The notes: generated by a model from the sequence alone, not told the origin. DNA of 39,225 nt from Deltaproteobacteria bacterium (GCA_016874845.1 VGSZ01000016.1:1-39225); one strand, 5' to 3'; positions 26,082 through 35,152 are shown, counted from the first letter of the stretch. Numbers and translations are program-made.

Positions 26082-26453
26082 ATGAGCACCGCGAGACGCT
26101 TCGACCTGACCAAGACGTGGCACTTCGAGTCGGCGCGGTACCTCACCGGCATCCCGAAGGATCACCGCTGCGCGCGCACCCACGGCTCGAGCTTCACCGT
26201 CGAGGTCACGGTCGAGGCGCCGCTGCACCCCGCCACCGGCTGGGTCGTCGACTTCGACGACATGGAGCTTGAGTGGCGCCGGGTGCACGAGGTGCTCGAT
26301 CACCGGCTGCTCAACGAGGTGCCGGGCCTAGAGAACCCCACCACCGAGCACATCGCGCTGTGGCTCATCGACCGCCTGCGGTTCCCCGGGGCGAAGGTGA
26401 CAAAGGTCGCCGTCGCCGAGCTGCCGACCGCCAAGGTCACCGTCTACGCCTGA
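26082..26453 (+). CDS. QueD/6-pyruvoyl-tetrahydropterin synthase-family protein with altered Zn-ligand positions
   Basis: FESARYLTGIPKDHRCARTHGSSFTVEVTV...HPATGWVVDFDDME...LDHRLLNEVPGLENPTTEHIALW matches QueD architecture. Confidence 0.82.
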   Translation: MSTARRFDLTKTWHFESARYLTGIPKDHRCARTHGSSFTVEVTVEAPLHPATGWVVDFDDMELEWRRVHEVLDHRLLNEVPGLENPTTEHIALWLIDRLRFPGAKVTKVAVAELPTAKVTVYA

Positions 26454-26461
26454 GCTCCCCC

Positions 26462-27478
26462 ATGTCCTTCTTCCGCAAGGCCCGCGCCCCGAAGGCCCCG
26501 TCGGCGCCGACGTCGGCGTCGGCAGCTGTCGCTGCATCATCACCTTCCCCGGCGTCGATGCCGAGGGCGACGGCGGGCACGCCTGTCGACGACGCCGAGC
26601 TGCGATCGCTGCTCAAGCGGGTGCGTCAGGTCGAGCTGCGCGCGCGCAAGCGGGTGAGCGCCTCGACGTCGGGGGCGTGGCACTCGCGGTTCAAGGGTCG
26701 CGGCATGGCGTTCTCCGAGAGCCGCGCCTTCGCCGACGGCGACGACCCCCGTCACGTCGACTGGCTGGCCACCGCACGCAACGGCGACCTGTTCGTCAAG
26801 CAGTTCGTCGAGGAGCGCGAACTCACGCTGCTCCTCGTGCTCGACGTGTCCGGCTCGATGATCACCGGCTCGCGCGGCCGCCTGCGGCGTGCGCTGGCGG
26901 CCGAGGTCGCCGCGGTGCTCGCGCTGTCGGCGTCGCGCAACCAGGACAAGGTGGGTCTGGTCGCCTTCACCGACCGCGCCGAGCGCCTCGTACGCCCGGC
27001 CAAGGGCAAGGCGCACGTACTGCGGATCATCCGCGACGTGCTGGCGGTCGGCGGCGAGGCCCGCTCGACCTCGCTGCTGCCGGCGCTCGAGACCGCGCAG
27101 CACCTGTGTCGCCAGCGCGCCATCGTCGTCATCGTCTCGGATCTGATCGGCGTCACCATTCCTGTCGAGCGCGCCCGCGCGCTGGCGCTGCGCCATGACG
27201 TCGCCGTGGTCGAGGTGCGCGACCCGCTCGACGACGAGCTCCCCGACGTCGGCGTGGTCGGGCTGGTCGACGCCGAGACCGGGCGCGAGACGCTGGTCGA
27301 CACCGCCGACGCCCGGGTGCGCGCCGACTGGGTCGCCCGGGGGCGCGCCGCCCGGGACGCCCGGCGCGCGGCGCTGAAGGCCGCGGGGCTCGAGCACGTC
27401 GTCGTCGACGTCGGTGACGACGACGCAATCCTGCCGTTGCTGCGCTTCCTGCGGCGCAGCGCCCGGAGGGCCGCGTGA
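26462..27478 (+). CDS. DUF58 domain protein
   Basis: RVRQVELRARKRVSASTSGAWHSRFKGRGMAFSESRAFADGDDPRHVDWLATARNGDLFVKQFVEERELTLLLVLDVSGSM. Confidence 0.92.
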   Translation: MSFFRKARAPKAPSAPTSASAAVAASSPSPASMPRATAGTPVDDAELRSLLKRVRQVELRARKRVSASTSGAWHSRFKGRGMAFSESRAFADGDDPRHVDWLATARNGDLFVKQFVEERELTLLLVLDVSGSMITGSRGRLRRALAAEVAAVLALSASRNQDKVGLVAFTDRAERLVRPAKGKAHVLRIIRDVLAVGGEARSTSLLPALETAQHLCRQRAIVVIVSDLIGVTIPVERARALALRHDVAVVEVRDPLDDELPDVGVVGLVDAETGRETLVDTADARVRADWVARGRAARDARRAALKAAGLEHVVVDVGDDDAILPLLRFLRRSARRAA

Positions 27479-28734
27479 CGGGCGCCGCGGCCATCACCCT
27501 GCTCGCCCTGCTCACCGTCGGCGCCGTCGACGGCGGGATCGTCGTCGACGCCGGGCCGCGTCCGCTGGAGCTGCCTGCCGACGTCGAGGCCGGCGCCGGC
27601 GCCGCCAGCGTGCGCGTCGACGCCGGCGCCGGCGCCAACGACGACGCCGGCGCCGGCGCCGCCAGCGTGCGCGTCGACGCCGGCGCCGGCGCCAACGACG
27701 ACGCCGGCGTCGCCCGACCCCTTCCCGACGGCTTCTCGCTGCAGGCCCGGGTCGAGCCCGACCCGGTCGCCTTCGGCCGCGTTGTCGAGCTCGTCGTCAC
27801 GATCACGCGCCCGGCGAAGAAGCGCATCGACCTGCCCGACGAGGTCGAGGGCAGCGAGGCCCTGCCGCGCAGCGGTCCGCCGCGCCGCGAGGCGAAGGAG
27901 CTGGCCGGGGCGCCATCACCGGCGGGCGACGTCGACGCGGGACCACGCCCGCCGACGGCGACGCGGGTGCAGGAGACGCTGCGCTTCCCGTTCCTCGCGC
28001 TCGACCTCGAGGGGGTGAAGACGCCAGCGTTCTCGCTGTCCACCGCCGACGGCGACCTGCTCGACGTGCCGGCGCTGCCGGTCCGCGTCCAGCCCGAGGC
28101 CTTGCCCGACCCCACCGACGGTGGCGCCCCCGATGGCGCGCTGGTCGTCGAGAGCGAGGCGCCCTGGCTCCTGTACCGCGTGCGCGACGATCGTCCGTGG
28201 CTGGCCCTCGCCCTGCTCGTCGGCGTCACCCTCGTCGTCGTTGTGGCGCGCGTTCTTGCCCGCCGCCGACCGCGCCCGGCTCCCGTGGGTCCACCGCCCC
28301 CGCCGCCACGGCCCGCTCACGAGGTGGCCCTCGAGCGGCTCGAGGCGCTGATGCCGCTGCTGCAGCGCGACGAGGTCTCGCGCTTCGTCGAGGGCCTGAT
28401 GGACGAGGTGCTGCGTGACTACCTCGCGGCCCGCTTCGCGCTGCACGCCGGCACCCGCACCACCCGCGAGATCGTGGGCGACCTGCTCGGTGTCGCCGCC
28501 TCCGGCCTCGACGTGGGCCTCGTCGAGCGCGTCGGCCAGGACGCCGACCTGATCAAGTTCGCGCGGGCGACGTTGTCGAAGGAGCAGGCCCACGCGATGG
28601 CCGGTCGCGTGCGCGCGCTCATCGTGGCCACGGCGGCGCCGGTCGCGGGCGAGGCGCCCAATCCGTCGTCGTCGCCGTCGTCGTCGTCGTCGCCATCGTC
28701 ATCGGCCGGCGGCACCGGCGGAGGCGACCGATGA
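27475..28734 (+). CDS. Single-pass membrane protein in DUF58/VWA operon (BatD/DUF4381-like by context)
   Basis: GTGA overlap with DUF58 and ATGA overlap with the VWA gene; Ig-like extracytoplasmic part, TM segment PWLALALLVGVTLVVVVARVL, cytoplasmic helical tail. Confidence 0.65.
   Translation: MTGAAAITLLALLTVGAVDGGIVVDAGPRPLELPADVEAGAGAASVRVDAGAGANDDAGAGAASVRVDAGAGANDDAGVARPLPDGFSLQARVEPDPVAFGRVVELVVTITRPAKKRIDLPDEVEGSEALPRSGPPRREAKELAGAPSPAGDVDAGPRPPTATRVQETLRFPFLALDLEGVKTPAFSLSTADGDLLDVPALPVRVQPEALPDPTDGGAPDGALVVESEAPWLLYRVRDDRPWLALALLVGVTLVVVVARVLARRRPRPAPVGPPPPPPRPAHEVALERLEALMPLLQRDEVSRFVEGLMDEVLRDYLAARFALHAGTRTTREIVGDLLGVAASGLDVGLVERVGQDADLIKFARATLSKEQAHAMAGRVRALIVATAAPVAGEAPNPSSSPSSSSSPSSSAGGTGGGDR
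27589..27702 (+). repeat. Two perfect tandem copies of a 57-bp coding repeat (19 aa AGAGAASVRVDAGAGANDD)
   Basis: gccggcgccggcgccgccagcgtgcgcgtcgacgccggcgccggcgccaacgacgac at 27589-27645 and 27646-27702. Confidence 0.95.
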
Positions 28735-29816
28735 GCGCGTCGCTCTCGACCAGCCTGTCCCACGGCCTTTCGGGCGTCACCCAGGCGGCGCGGGCGCTGG
28801 CGCGCGAGGGCGCCGGCGCGCTGTCGTTCGAGCACCCCTGGTTGCTCGTGGTCCTCGCCCCTGTTGTCGGCGCCATCGTCTACGGCGCGCTGCGCGATCG
28901 GCGACCGCCGACGTTGCGCCTCGCCCGCGGCGACGACGCGGCGCTGCTCCCTACGGGGCTCGGGGTGCGCGCCCGGCGGCTCGCCCGCGCGCTCGCGTCG
29001 GTCGCGGCGGTGCTGTGCGCTGTCGCCGTCGCGCAGCCGGTGGTGCCCGGCGAGCCCGACCCGGCGCTGACCGAAGGCATCGACATCGTCGTCGCCCTTG
29101 ACGTGTCGGGGTCGATGCGCGCCGCTGACTTCCGTCCGCAGGACCGGCTGTTCGTCGCCAAGGACGTGATCGCGACCCACGTGCTGTCGCGCCCGCGCGA
29201 TCGCGTCGGCCTCGTCGTCTTCGCCGGTGAGGCGTTCACGCAGACGCCGCTGACCCACGACCGCGCGCTCGTGAAAACCGTCCTCGACGGCGTCCGCACG
29301 GGCGTGATTCAGGACGGCACCGCCATCGGCGACGGGTTGGCGCTGGCCGTCGCGCGCCTCGAGACGTCGAAGGCAAAGACGAAGACCGTCATCCTGCTGA
29401 CCGACGGCGACAACAACGCTGGCGAGCTCGCCCCCGAGACGGCCACCGAGCTCGCCAAGGAGATCGGCGTGAAGGTCTACCCGATCCTCGTCGGCCGGGG
29501 TGGCCGTGTGCCGTTCCCCGACGGCGTCGACATCTTCGGCCAGCCGCGCTTCGTCACCGTCGAGATGCCGGTGAACCCCGCTCTGCTGAAGACCATCGCC
29601 CAGGCCACCGGCGGCGCGTTCTTTCAGGCCACCGACAAGCAGAGCCTCGAGACCAGCTTCCAGAAGATCCTCGAGAGCCTTGACAAGAGCGCCCTCGACG
29701 GCTCGCCGCCCGTGCGACGTCGCCTGCCGCTGTCGCCGTTGTTGCTGCTGCCGGCCCTCGCCGCGTTCGCCGCCGCGCTCTTGCTGCGGCACACGCGGGC
29801 CTCGACGGTGCCCTGA
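28731..29816 (+). CDS. BatA/BatB-like VWA-domain membrane protein
   Basis: IDIVVALDVSGSMRAADFRPQDRL, DRVGLVVFAGEAFTQTPLT, GTAIGDGLA, VILLTDGDNNAGE, C-terminal TM segment. Confidence 0.9.
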   Translation: MSASLSTSLSHGLSGVTQAARALAREGAGALSFEHPWLLVVLAPVVGAIVYGALRDRRPPTLRLARGDDAALLPTGLGVRARRLARALASVAAVLCAVAVAQPVVPGEPDPALTEGIDIVVALDVSGSMRAADFRPQDRLFVAKDVIATHVLSRPRDRVGLVVFAGEAFTQTPLTHDRALVKTVLDGVRTGVIQDGTAIGDGLALAVARLETSKAKTKTVILLTDGDNNAGELAPETATELAKEIGVKVYPILVGRGGRVPFPDGVDIFGQPRFVTVEMPVNPALLKTIAQATGGAFFQATDKQSLETSFQKILESLDKSALDGSPPVRRRLPLSPLLLLPALAAFAAALLLRHTRASTVP

Positions 29817-29908
29817 GGGGGGCTTGCGCCGACGAGAGCCGCTCCCGTCGACGACGACGCGCGACGGCGAAGCGCGACGACGCATGACCCGCGACGACGC
29901 GCAAACGG

Positions 29909-29923
29909 TGGCGCGACGCGCCA
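29909..29923. repeat. Perfect inverted repeat tggcgcg-a-cgcgcca between convergent genes
   Basis: 7-bp arms around one base; possible terminator or operator. Confidence 0.5.
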
Positions 29924-30004
29924 GACCAGCCGTCATCGGGTGCCGCCGCTGCTTCAGCCAGCGAGCGCGCTGCCGAAGAGCGCCATGCCTTCTTCAGCAG
30001 CCGG

Positions 30005-31438
30005 CTAGTGGGCGTGGCCGACGTGGTCGGCGCCGTCGGCGGGCAACGGACGCGGCGCCGGCAGGCTGGCGAACGCCGCGTTCTGCCACGAACCGCCGGT
30101 GAGAATGAGCGCGTAAAGCAACGGCGGCACGGCGCGCACCTCGCGCCCGTTCAAGAGCACCAGCGGCGTGCCCTCGATGTTGAACTGCATCGCCGCGTTC
30201 ACGTCGTCGAGCAGCTTCTTCTTCGCGGCGTCGCTCTCGACGCACTGCTTGAGCTTCGCCGGGTCGCGGAACGGCTTGAGCGCTTCGTAGACGGCCTCGG
30301 GCGTCTGCGCGCGAGCGGCGAAGAGCGCGCCGCTGGCCTCGAACGCGCGCGGGTCGCCCTCCATGCAGATCGAGGCGAGGGCACCGACGCAGCGGGTGCC
30401 GTCGGGGCTCTTGCGCTGCACGCCGGGGTTGCACGCCCCGTCGAGCGGGAAGTGCCGCGCCTCGACGACGAACAGCCCCGGCGGCACCGTGCGCGCGATC
30501 TCGGCGAGCACCTCGTGCAGCATCGCGCAGTGCGGGCACAGCGGGTCGGTCCAGTCGGTGATGCGCAGCGGGGCCTTCGCGTCGCCAAGGACGACCGCGC
30601 GCGGCTCGGCGAGGACCCCGGGCTTCCCGTCCCGATAGGCCGCCAGCAGGTCGCTCATTGTCTGCTTCGTCTGGTCGTCGAGGGTGGCCATGAACCGCGT
30701 CAGCAGGTCGTCGCGCACCGGGTCGCCGGTGGACGGCCCGCCGAAGGGGCCGGGCGTCGCCGGGGCAGCGGGCGCGGGCGCCGCGTTCGACGTGCTCGAC
30801 GCGGCCGACGGCGTCGCCGGCGAGGGCAGCGCCAGCTTTTGCTGGGCGTGGGGCGTCTGCTGCCCGGGGTACAGGAGCCCGAGCAGGCTGACGACGACGA
30901 CAGCGCCGGCGCCCATGGCGCCGCGGACGGGCGCGGCAAACCCGTGCGGGCTCGAGGCGCGCCACGCGCAAAGTGTCCAGCCGATCACCAGCGCGTAGGT
31001 GCCGATGCAGCCCAGACACAGCGCGCCCGCGGCGGCGCTCGCCGCCCCGAGCCCCGCCACCGAGGCGACGCCGGCGAGCCCGGTGAAGCGCAGCGCCGCA
31101 GCACCACCGCTTGCCAGCCGGCGCTCGTCGATCAGGACGAACAGCGGCACGATCACGGCGGCCAGAGCCCAGGCCAGACCCCAGCCGGCAATGGGAATGC
31201 GGGTGACGTCGTGGACGGCGACGGCGAAGGGCGAGTCCCAGACCTGCGCGCAGTCGAACGTCGCGTTGAGCGAGCAGAACGGCGTACCGCCCTGGCGGGC
31301 GAGCAGGAGTTCGGCCCACTGAAACAAGGACCACAGTGCGTTGGCGACGCCTATGGCGACGGCGGCCCCAAGCAGGCCCCGGTTGGCGGTCGGCGGGGAC
31401 GGGGTCGTCGAGGGCGCCACGTCGATGGGGGTGCTCAT
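30005..31438 (-). CDS. Vitamin K epoxide reductase-DsbA/thioredoxin-like fusion
   Basis: VKOR part CSLNATFDCAQVWDSPFAVAVHDVTRIPIAGWG...LCLGCIGTYAL; C-terminal ITDWTDPLCPHCAMLHEVLAEIA and IEGTPLVLLNGREV. Confidence 0.9.
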   Translation of the reverse strand: MSTPIDVAPSTTPSPPTANRGLLGAAVAIGVANALWSLFQWAELLLARQGGTPFCSLNATFDCAQVWDSPFAVAVHDVTRIPIAGWGLAWALAAVIVPLFVLIDERRLASGGAAALRFTGLAGVASVAGLGAASAAAGALCLGCIGTYALVIGWTLCAWRASSPHGFAAPVRGAMGAGAVVVVSLLGLLYPGQQTPHAQQKLALPSPATPSAASSTSNAAPAPAAPATPGPFGGPSTGDPVRDDLLTRFMATLDDQTKQTMSDLLAAYRDGKPGVLAEPRAVVLGDAKAPLRITDWTDPLCPHCAMLHEVLAEIARTVPPGLFVVEARHFPLDGACNPGVQRKSPDGTRCVGALASICMEGDPRAFEASGALFAARAQTPEAVYEALKPFRDPAKLKQCVESDAAKKKLLDDVNAAMQFNIEGTPLVLLNGREVRAVPPLLYALILTGGSWQNAAFASLPAPRPLPADGADHVGHAH

Positions 31439-31517
31439 GGCTGTTCGCATGCCGTTTCGGCGCTGCCCGTGCAAGGCCGCGCTGCCGTCGGGTGCGTTCG
31501 CCCGTACCGGGCACCCG

Positions 31518-34037
31518 TCAACCGTCGAACCCGGGTGGCACGCAGGTCTGCAGGACGCAGACGTACCCCGACCGGCACTGCGCCGAGTCCACGCACCTCT
31601 GCAGGCAGACGTTGCAGGGCTCGCCGTTGCCGCAGGTCAACGTGTCGCAGCGGGCAAAGGGGCCGCACTCGCCGTCGTCGCACAGGCGCGAGCAGTAGCC
31701 GCCCGGGAACGCGTCGATGCACGCCGGGTCGGGCGCGAAGTCGATGCCGGCGCAGTCGCCGTCGGAGGTGCTCGCGGCGCACGGCGCACCGACGCCGTTG
31801 TCGACGGTGACGACGAAGCGCGGCGCGATGGCGAAGTCGATGCCGGTGACGGTCGCGTCCTGCTCGAGCGCGACGGGGCGCGGCCCGTCGCTGACCGGCC
31901 ACGCGCCGACGCTCTCGAACTGGGCGTCGAACACGCCGTCGGCGTTGTTGTCACCGACGGCACGCACCTCGTAGTCGCCGGCCGGCAGCCCGGTCAGCGT
32001 ATAGGCAAAGCCATCGGCGCGCGCCGCCTCGGTGGTGCCCATCGGCTCGAGCGCGCCGTCGGCGCCGCGGCGGAAGGTCGCCACCTGGACGCGCTCGAGC
32101 TCGGCGAGGAGCGCCGGCTGGGCGTCGTTCCACGACAGCACAGCCAGGACACGCTGGTTGGCGGCGTCGCCGGTGCCGTCGATGATCAGGTTCGCCGAGC
32201 CGGCGCGCAGCGTCCCCCGATCGAGGCGCACGACAAGCTCGACGTTGCCGGTCGGCGGCGCCGTGCCCGTCGTGGGCGTCACCGAGAAATGTGCGGCCTG
32301 CGCGCCGTCGAGCGAGACGGTGAATCCGCCAGCCGCGCTGCCGAGGTTCAGCACGCGGATGTCCCGGCGCGCGATGCCGGTCTCGAAGACCACGGTCTGC
32401 GTATCGACGGTGAGGCGCGGCGTCGGTTCGACCTGCACGCCCGACACGAGCAGCGCCTGCACCGCGTCGATGATGCCGTTGCCGCAGCCCTCGTTGCACT
32501 GGAAGCGACGGTCGGCGGTGTCCCGCAGCAGCTGGTGCACCTGATCGTGGGTCAGCTCGGGCTTGGCGGAGACGACGAGGCCGGCGATGCCGGTGACGTG
32601 CGGCGCAGCCATGCTCGTGCCCTGCTCGAACTCGACGTTGTTGCCGAGCGTCGACAGCACACCGTCTGGCTGGTTGTCGCTGTTCAGGTCCTGCTGCACC
32701 TGCCCACCGGGCGCCATGACGTCGATCTTCGCGCCGAAGTTCGAGTAGTCCGCGCGCACGCCGTCAAGGCGCGTCGCCCCGACCGTGATCAGCCGGTCGA
32801 TGTTGGCCGGGGTGACGAGCCCCGCGTCCTTGCCGTCGTTACCTGCCGCGACGACGAGAATCGGGCGCTGCGGGTACAGGTTCTGGTTGTTGTCGAGGAT
32901 CGCGTTGATGATCTGCTCCCAGCCCTGCTGGCTCGTCGGGTCGGTGTCGGCGCCGAGGCTCATGTTCACGACCTTGGCCGGCCGCTTGTTGCGCGGCGCG
33001 CCGGTGTCGGGATCGCCCACTGCCCACAACAGCCCGGTCAGGATGTCGGTGAGCGAGCCTTGCAGCCCCATGCCCAGCACCCGCACCGGCACGATCTGCA
33101 CGTCCCACAGCACGCCGGCGATCCCGACGTTGTTGTCGGTCTCGGCGCCCACGGTGCCCGCAGTGTGCGTGCCATGGAAGCTGCCCTGCCCCGGCCCGCG
33201 CAGGTCGTCGCCCGGGTCCTCGGCGTCGAGGTCGAGGCCGTCGCCGTCGCCCGAGAACTCCACCGAGACGAAGTCCATCTCGACGAACTGGTTGAAGTTC
33301 TCGGGGTCGCGCGCGATGGAATCACCAAGGTCGGGGTTGCCGTGGCGGATCCCCGAGGCGACGACGGCGACGACGAGGTTCGCGTTCCCGATCGTCAGGT
33401 CCCAGGCCGGCGGGAGCCTCGCCTGCTGGTAATGCCACTGCAGCCCGAACAACGGGTCATTGGGCACGCGGAAGCCGTGGTGAATCACGTTGCGAGCCAC
33501 CACACGGACGCCGGGCGCCTTCACCCCGTTCAGGCGGTCGACGACGTCGTCGGTGGTGCTCTCGTCCAGGAAACCGTCGTCGCCGAGCAGGCGCACCCGG
33601 CAGAACATGCGCCCGGCGCAGGCGGCGACGTCAACCTTCACCTTGGCCAGGTCGGCCTGCTGCAACATCGCCACCAACGTCGTCGCGAGCGTCGTCGCGT
33701 CGAAGCGGCCGCGGTCGAAGAAGACCGCGGCCTCGCCGGCGACCGCCGCAGGGCGGGGGCGGTCCTTCGGGCCACGGCCCCGCACGTCGAGGGGCGGCGC
33801 CCCGCCGCCAGACGACGACGGCGACGCAACGTCGTTCAACGCAGCGGCGAGCTCGCGTCGCAGGGCCGCGACCGCCGCGGGATCCTGCGCCGCATCACCA
33901 TCAGCGTCGCCGACGAGGATCCTCCCCGAGATCGACCCGGCTGGCACCGGCGGTGGGTCGGGCGGCGGCTTGACGTCGAAGCATCCGGCGCCAGCGAACG
34001 ACGCGGTGAGCAAGGAAATCAGGGCAACGCGACGCAT
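31518..34037 (-). CDS. Subtilisin-like (S8) lipoprotein with Cys-rich C-terminus
   Basis: Lipobox GAGCFD; HGTHTAGTVGAETDNNVGIAGV, VVAAGNDG, GTSMAAPHVTGIAGLV; C-terminal Cys-rich CGNGEPCNVCLQRCVDSAQCRSGYVCV; SD ggagg upstream of ATG. Confidence 0.92.
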   Translation of the reverse strand: MRRVALISLLTASFAGAGCFDVKPPPDPPPVPAGSISGRILVGDADGDAAQDPAAVAALRRELAAALNDVASPSSSGGGAPPLDVRGRGPKDRPRPAAVAGEAAVFFDRGRFDATTLATTLVAMLQQADLAKVKVDVAACAGRMFCRVRLLGDDGFLDESTTDDVVDRLNGVKAPGVRVVARNVIHHGFRVPNDPLFGLQWHYQQARLPPAWDLTIGNANLVVAVVASGIRHGNPDLGDSIARDPENFNQFVEMDFVSVEFSGDGDGLDLDAEDPGDDLRGPGQGSFHGTHTAGTVGAETDNNVGIAGVLWDVQIVPVRVLGMGLQGSLTDILTGLLWAVGDPDTGAPRNKRPAKVVNMSLGADTDPTSQQGWEQIINAILDNNQNLYPQRPILVVAAGNDGKDAGLVTPANIDRLITVGATRLDGVRADYSNFGAKIDVMAPGGQVQQDLNSDNQPDGVLSTLGNNVEFEQGTSMAAPHVTGIAGLVVSAKPELTHDQVHQLLRDTADRRFQCNEGCGNGIIDAVQALLVSGVQVEPTPRLTVDTQTVVFETGIARRDIRVLNLGSAAGGFTVSLDGAQAAHFSVTPTTGTAPPTGNVELVVRLDRGTLRAGSANLIIDGTGDAANQRVLAVLSWNDAQPALLAELERVQVATFRRGADGALEPMGTTEAARADGFAYTLTGLPAGDYEVRAVGDNNADGVFDAQFESVGAWPVSDGPRPVALEQDATVTGIDFAIAPRFVVTVDNGVGAPCAASTSDGDCAGIDFAPDPACIDAFPGGYCSRLCDDGECGPFARCDTLTCGNGEPCNVCLQRCVDSAQCRSGYVCVLQTCVPPGFDG

Positions 34038-34098
34038 CGAGGCCTCCGGCGATCAGGACGCGGGGACGGTAGCACCCGCTCCTCGTTCCAGCATGGAC

Positions 34099-34149
34099 GG
34101 CACGCCGGCGCTCCGACGTGCGCTACGTGGGCCTGTATCGGCGTGCCGG
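34099..34149. repeat. Inverted repeat cggcacgccg / cggcgtgccg, 31-bp spacer, upstream of the S8 gene
   Basis: 10-bp perfect arms in a 134-bp intergenic region. Confidence 0.6.
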
Positions 34150-34171
34150 CCGACGTGGTGCCCCCGCATCG

Positions 34172-35140
34172 TCACGGGGACGGCGGGGCGGCCGGGCGCG
34201 AGGCGGCGCGCCCCCTCTGGTGGTGCGCCAGCCGGAGCTCGATCGAGCCCACGCCCTCGGGGCTGCGCACCAGCAACGGCACGCGCTCGTCGTCGTCGGA
34301 GAGCCAGACCTCGAGCGCGCGGGGCTTGCGCCCCTCGGCGCGCTGCACCGCGGCGTCGATGCGACGGCCCCGACGTTGCCCGGCCGGCACCTGCACCACC
34401 TCCACGGCGCCGAACACGCCCTCGACCCGGTACAGGCGTCGCCGGTGGAACAGCTCGACGCAGAACCGCCGGCCCGCGACCAGCTCGCGCGAGCGCAGCC
34501 ACGGCAGCACGGCGAGCAGGTCGACGACCTCGGCGCGGGAGCTGACCCGGGCCTCCTTGTGCACCTTGCGCCCGCGTCCCTTGTGGTCGAACACGCCGCG
34601 TACGCGACCGCCGCGTGGTCCGCCGGCGCCCACCGTCGACGGGGAGAACGCCGCGTCCTCGCGGGTTACCTGCGGCTCGTCGACGAACAGCTCGTGACTG
34701 ACGACGTGGTTCGCCATCCGCACCGGCGTCGACGTCCGGGGATCGACGAAGGTCACCATCGAGGCGTCAAAGTCACCAAACGCCTTCAGGAACGAATCGG
34801 TGCGCGCCCGTGCCCGCACCGGATAGACATCGACCCCGTCGATGCGGGTGGGCTCGTCGGTGCGCGCAGCGACGCGGCCGGCCCGGACACCGAGCAGGGT
34901 CACGTCCCACGACAGTGACTCGCCCGGCCCCCACGGCAGGCGTTCGCCGAGCATCGGCACCGGCCCCGCCCCGCAGGCGCCCGGAAACGGCGCCGGCTCA
35001 GTGTCGACGACGCGGCTCGCGGGGCGCGCCAGCGGCAGCGGCTGCAGCGGCAGCGGCGTCAGGTCCTCGTCCTCGGCCCGCGCGACCGCCGCCGCACCGA
35101 CGACGGCCATGCCCACCAGCACGTGTGCGAGGAGCCGCAT
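34172..35140 (-). CDS. DUF3108-like periplasmic protein
   Basis: Signal peptide; GESLSWDVTLLGVRAGRVAARTDE...FGDFDASMVTFVDPRTSTPVRM...VDLLAVLPWLRSRELVAGRRFCVELF. Confidence 0.75.
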   Translation of the reverse strand: MRLLAHVLVGMAVVGAAAVARAEDEDLTPLPLQPLPLARPASRVVDTEPAPFPGACGAGPVPMLGERLPWGPGESLSWDVTLLGVRAGRVAARTDEPTRIDGVDVYPVRARARTDSFLKAFGDFDASMVTFVDPRTSTPVRMANHVVSHELFVDEPQVTREDAAFSPSTVGAGGPRGGRVRGVFDHKGRGRKVHKEARVSSRAEVVDLLAVLPWLRSRELVAGRRFCVELFHRRRLYRVEGVFGAVEVVQVPAGQRRGRRIDAAVQRAEGRKPRALEVWLSDDDERVPLLVRSPEGVGSIELRLAHHQRGRAASRPAAPPSP

Positions 35141-35146
35141 GCCATC

Positions 35147-35152
35147 ATCCTA
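35147..35152 (-). promoter_or_regulatory. Candidate -10 element TAGGAT, 6 nt before ATG of the DUF3108 gene
   Basis: Reverse strand: cacgcTAGGATgatggcATG. Confidence 0.4.

Noticed and set aside
28664-28700. (tcg)n microsatellite
   Set aside because: Encodes a Ser/Pro-rich C-terminal tail; mentioned only as minor length-variation potential.
31341-34697. 1118-aa plus-strand ORF antisense to the VKOR and S8 genes
   Set aside because: Arg/His/Ala-rich translation with no domain; typical antisense artefact of very high GC opposite two well-supported minus-strand genes.
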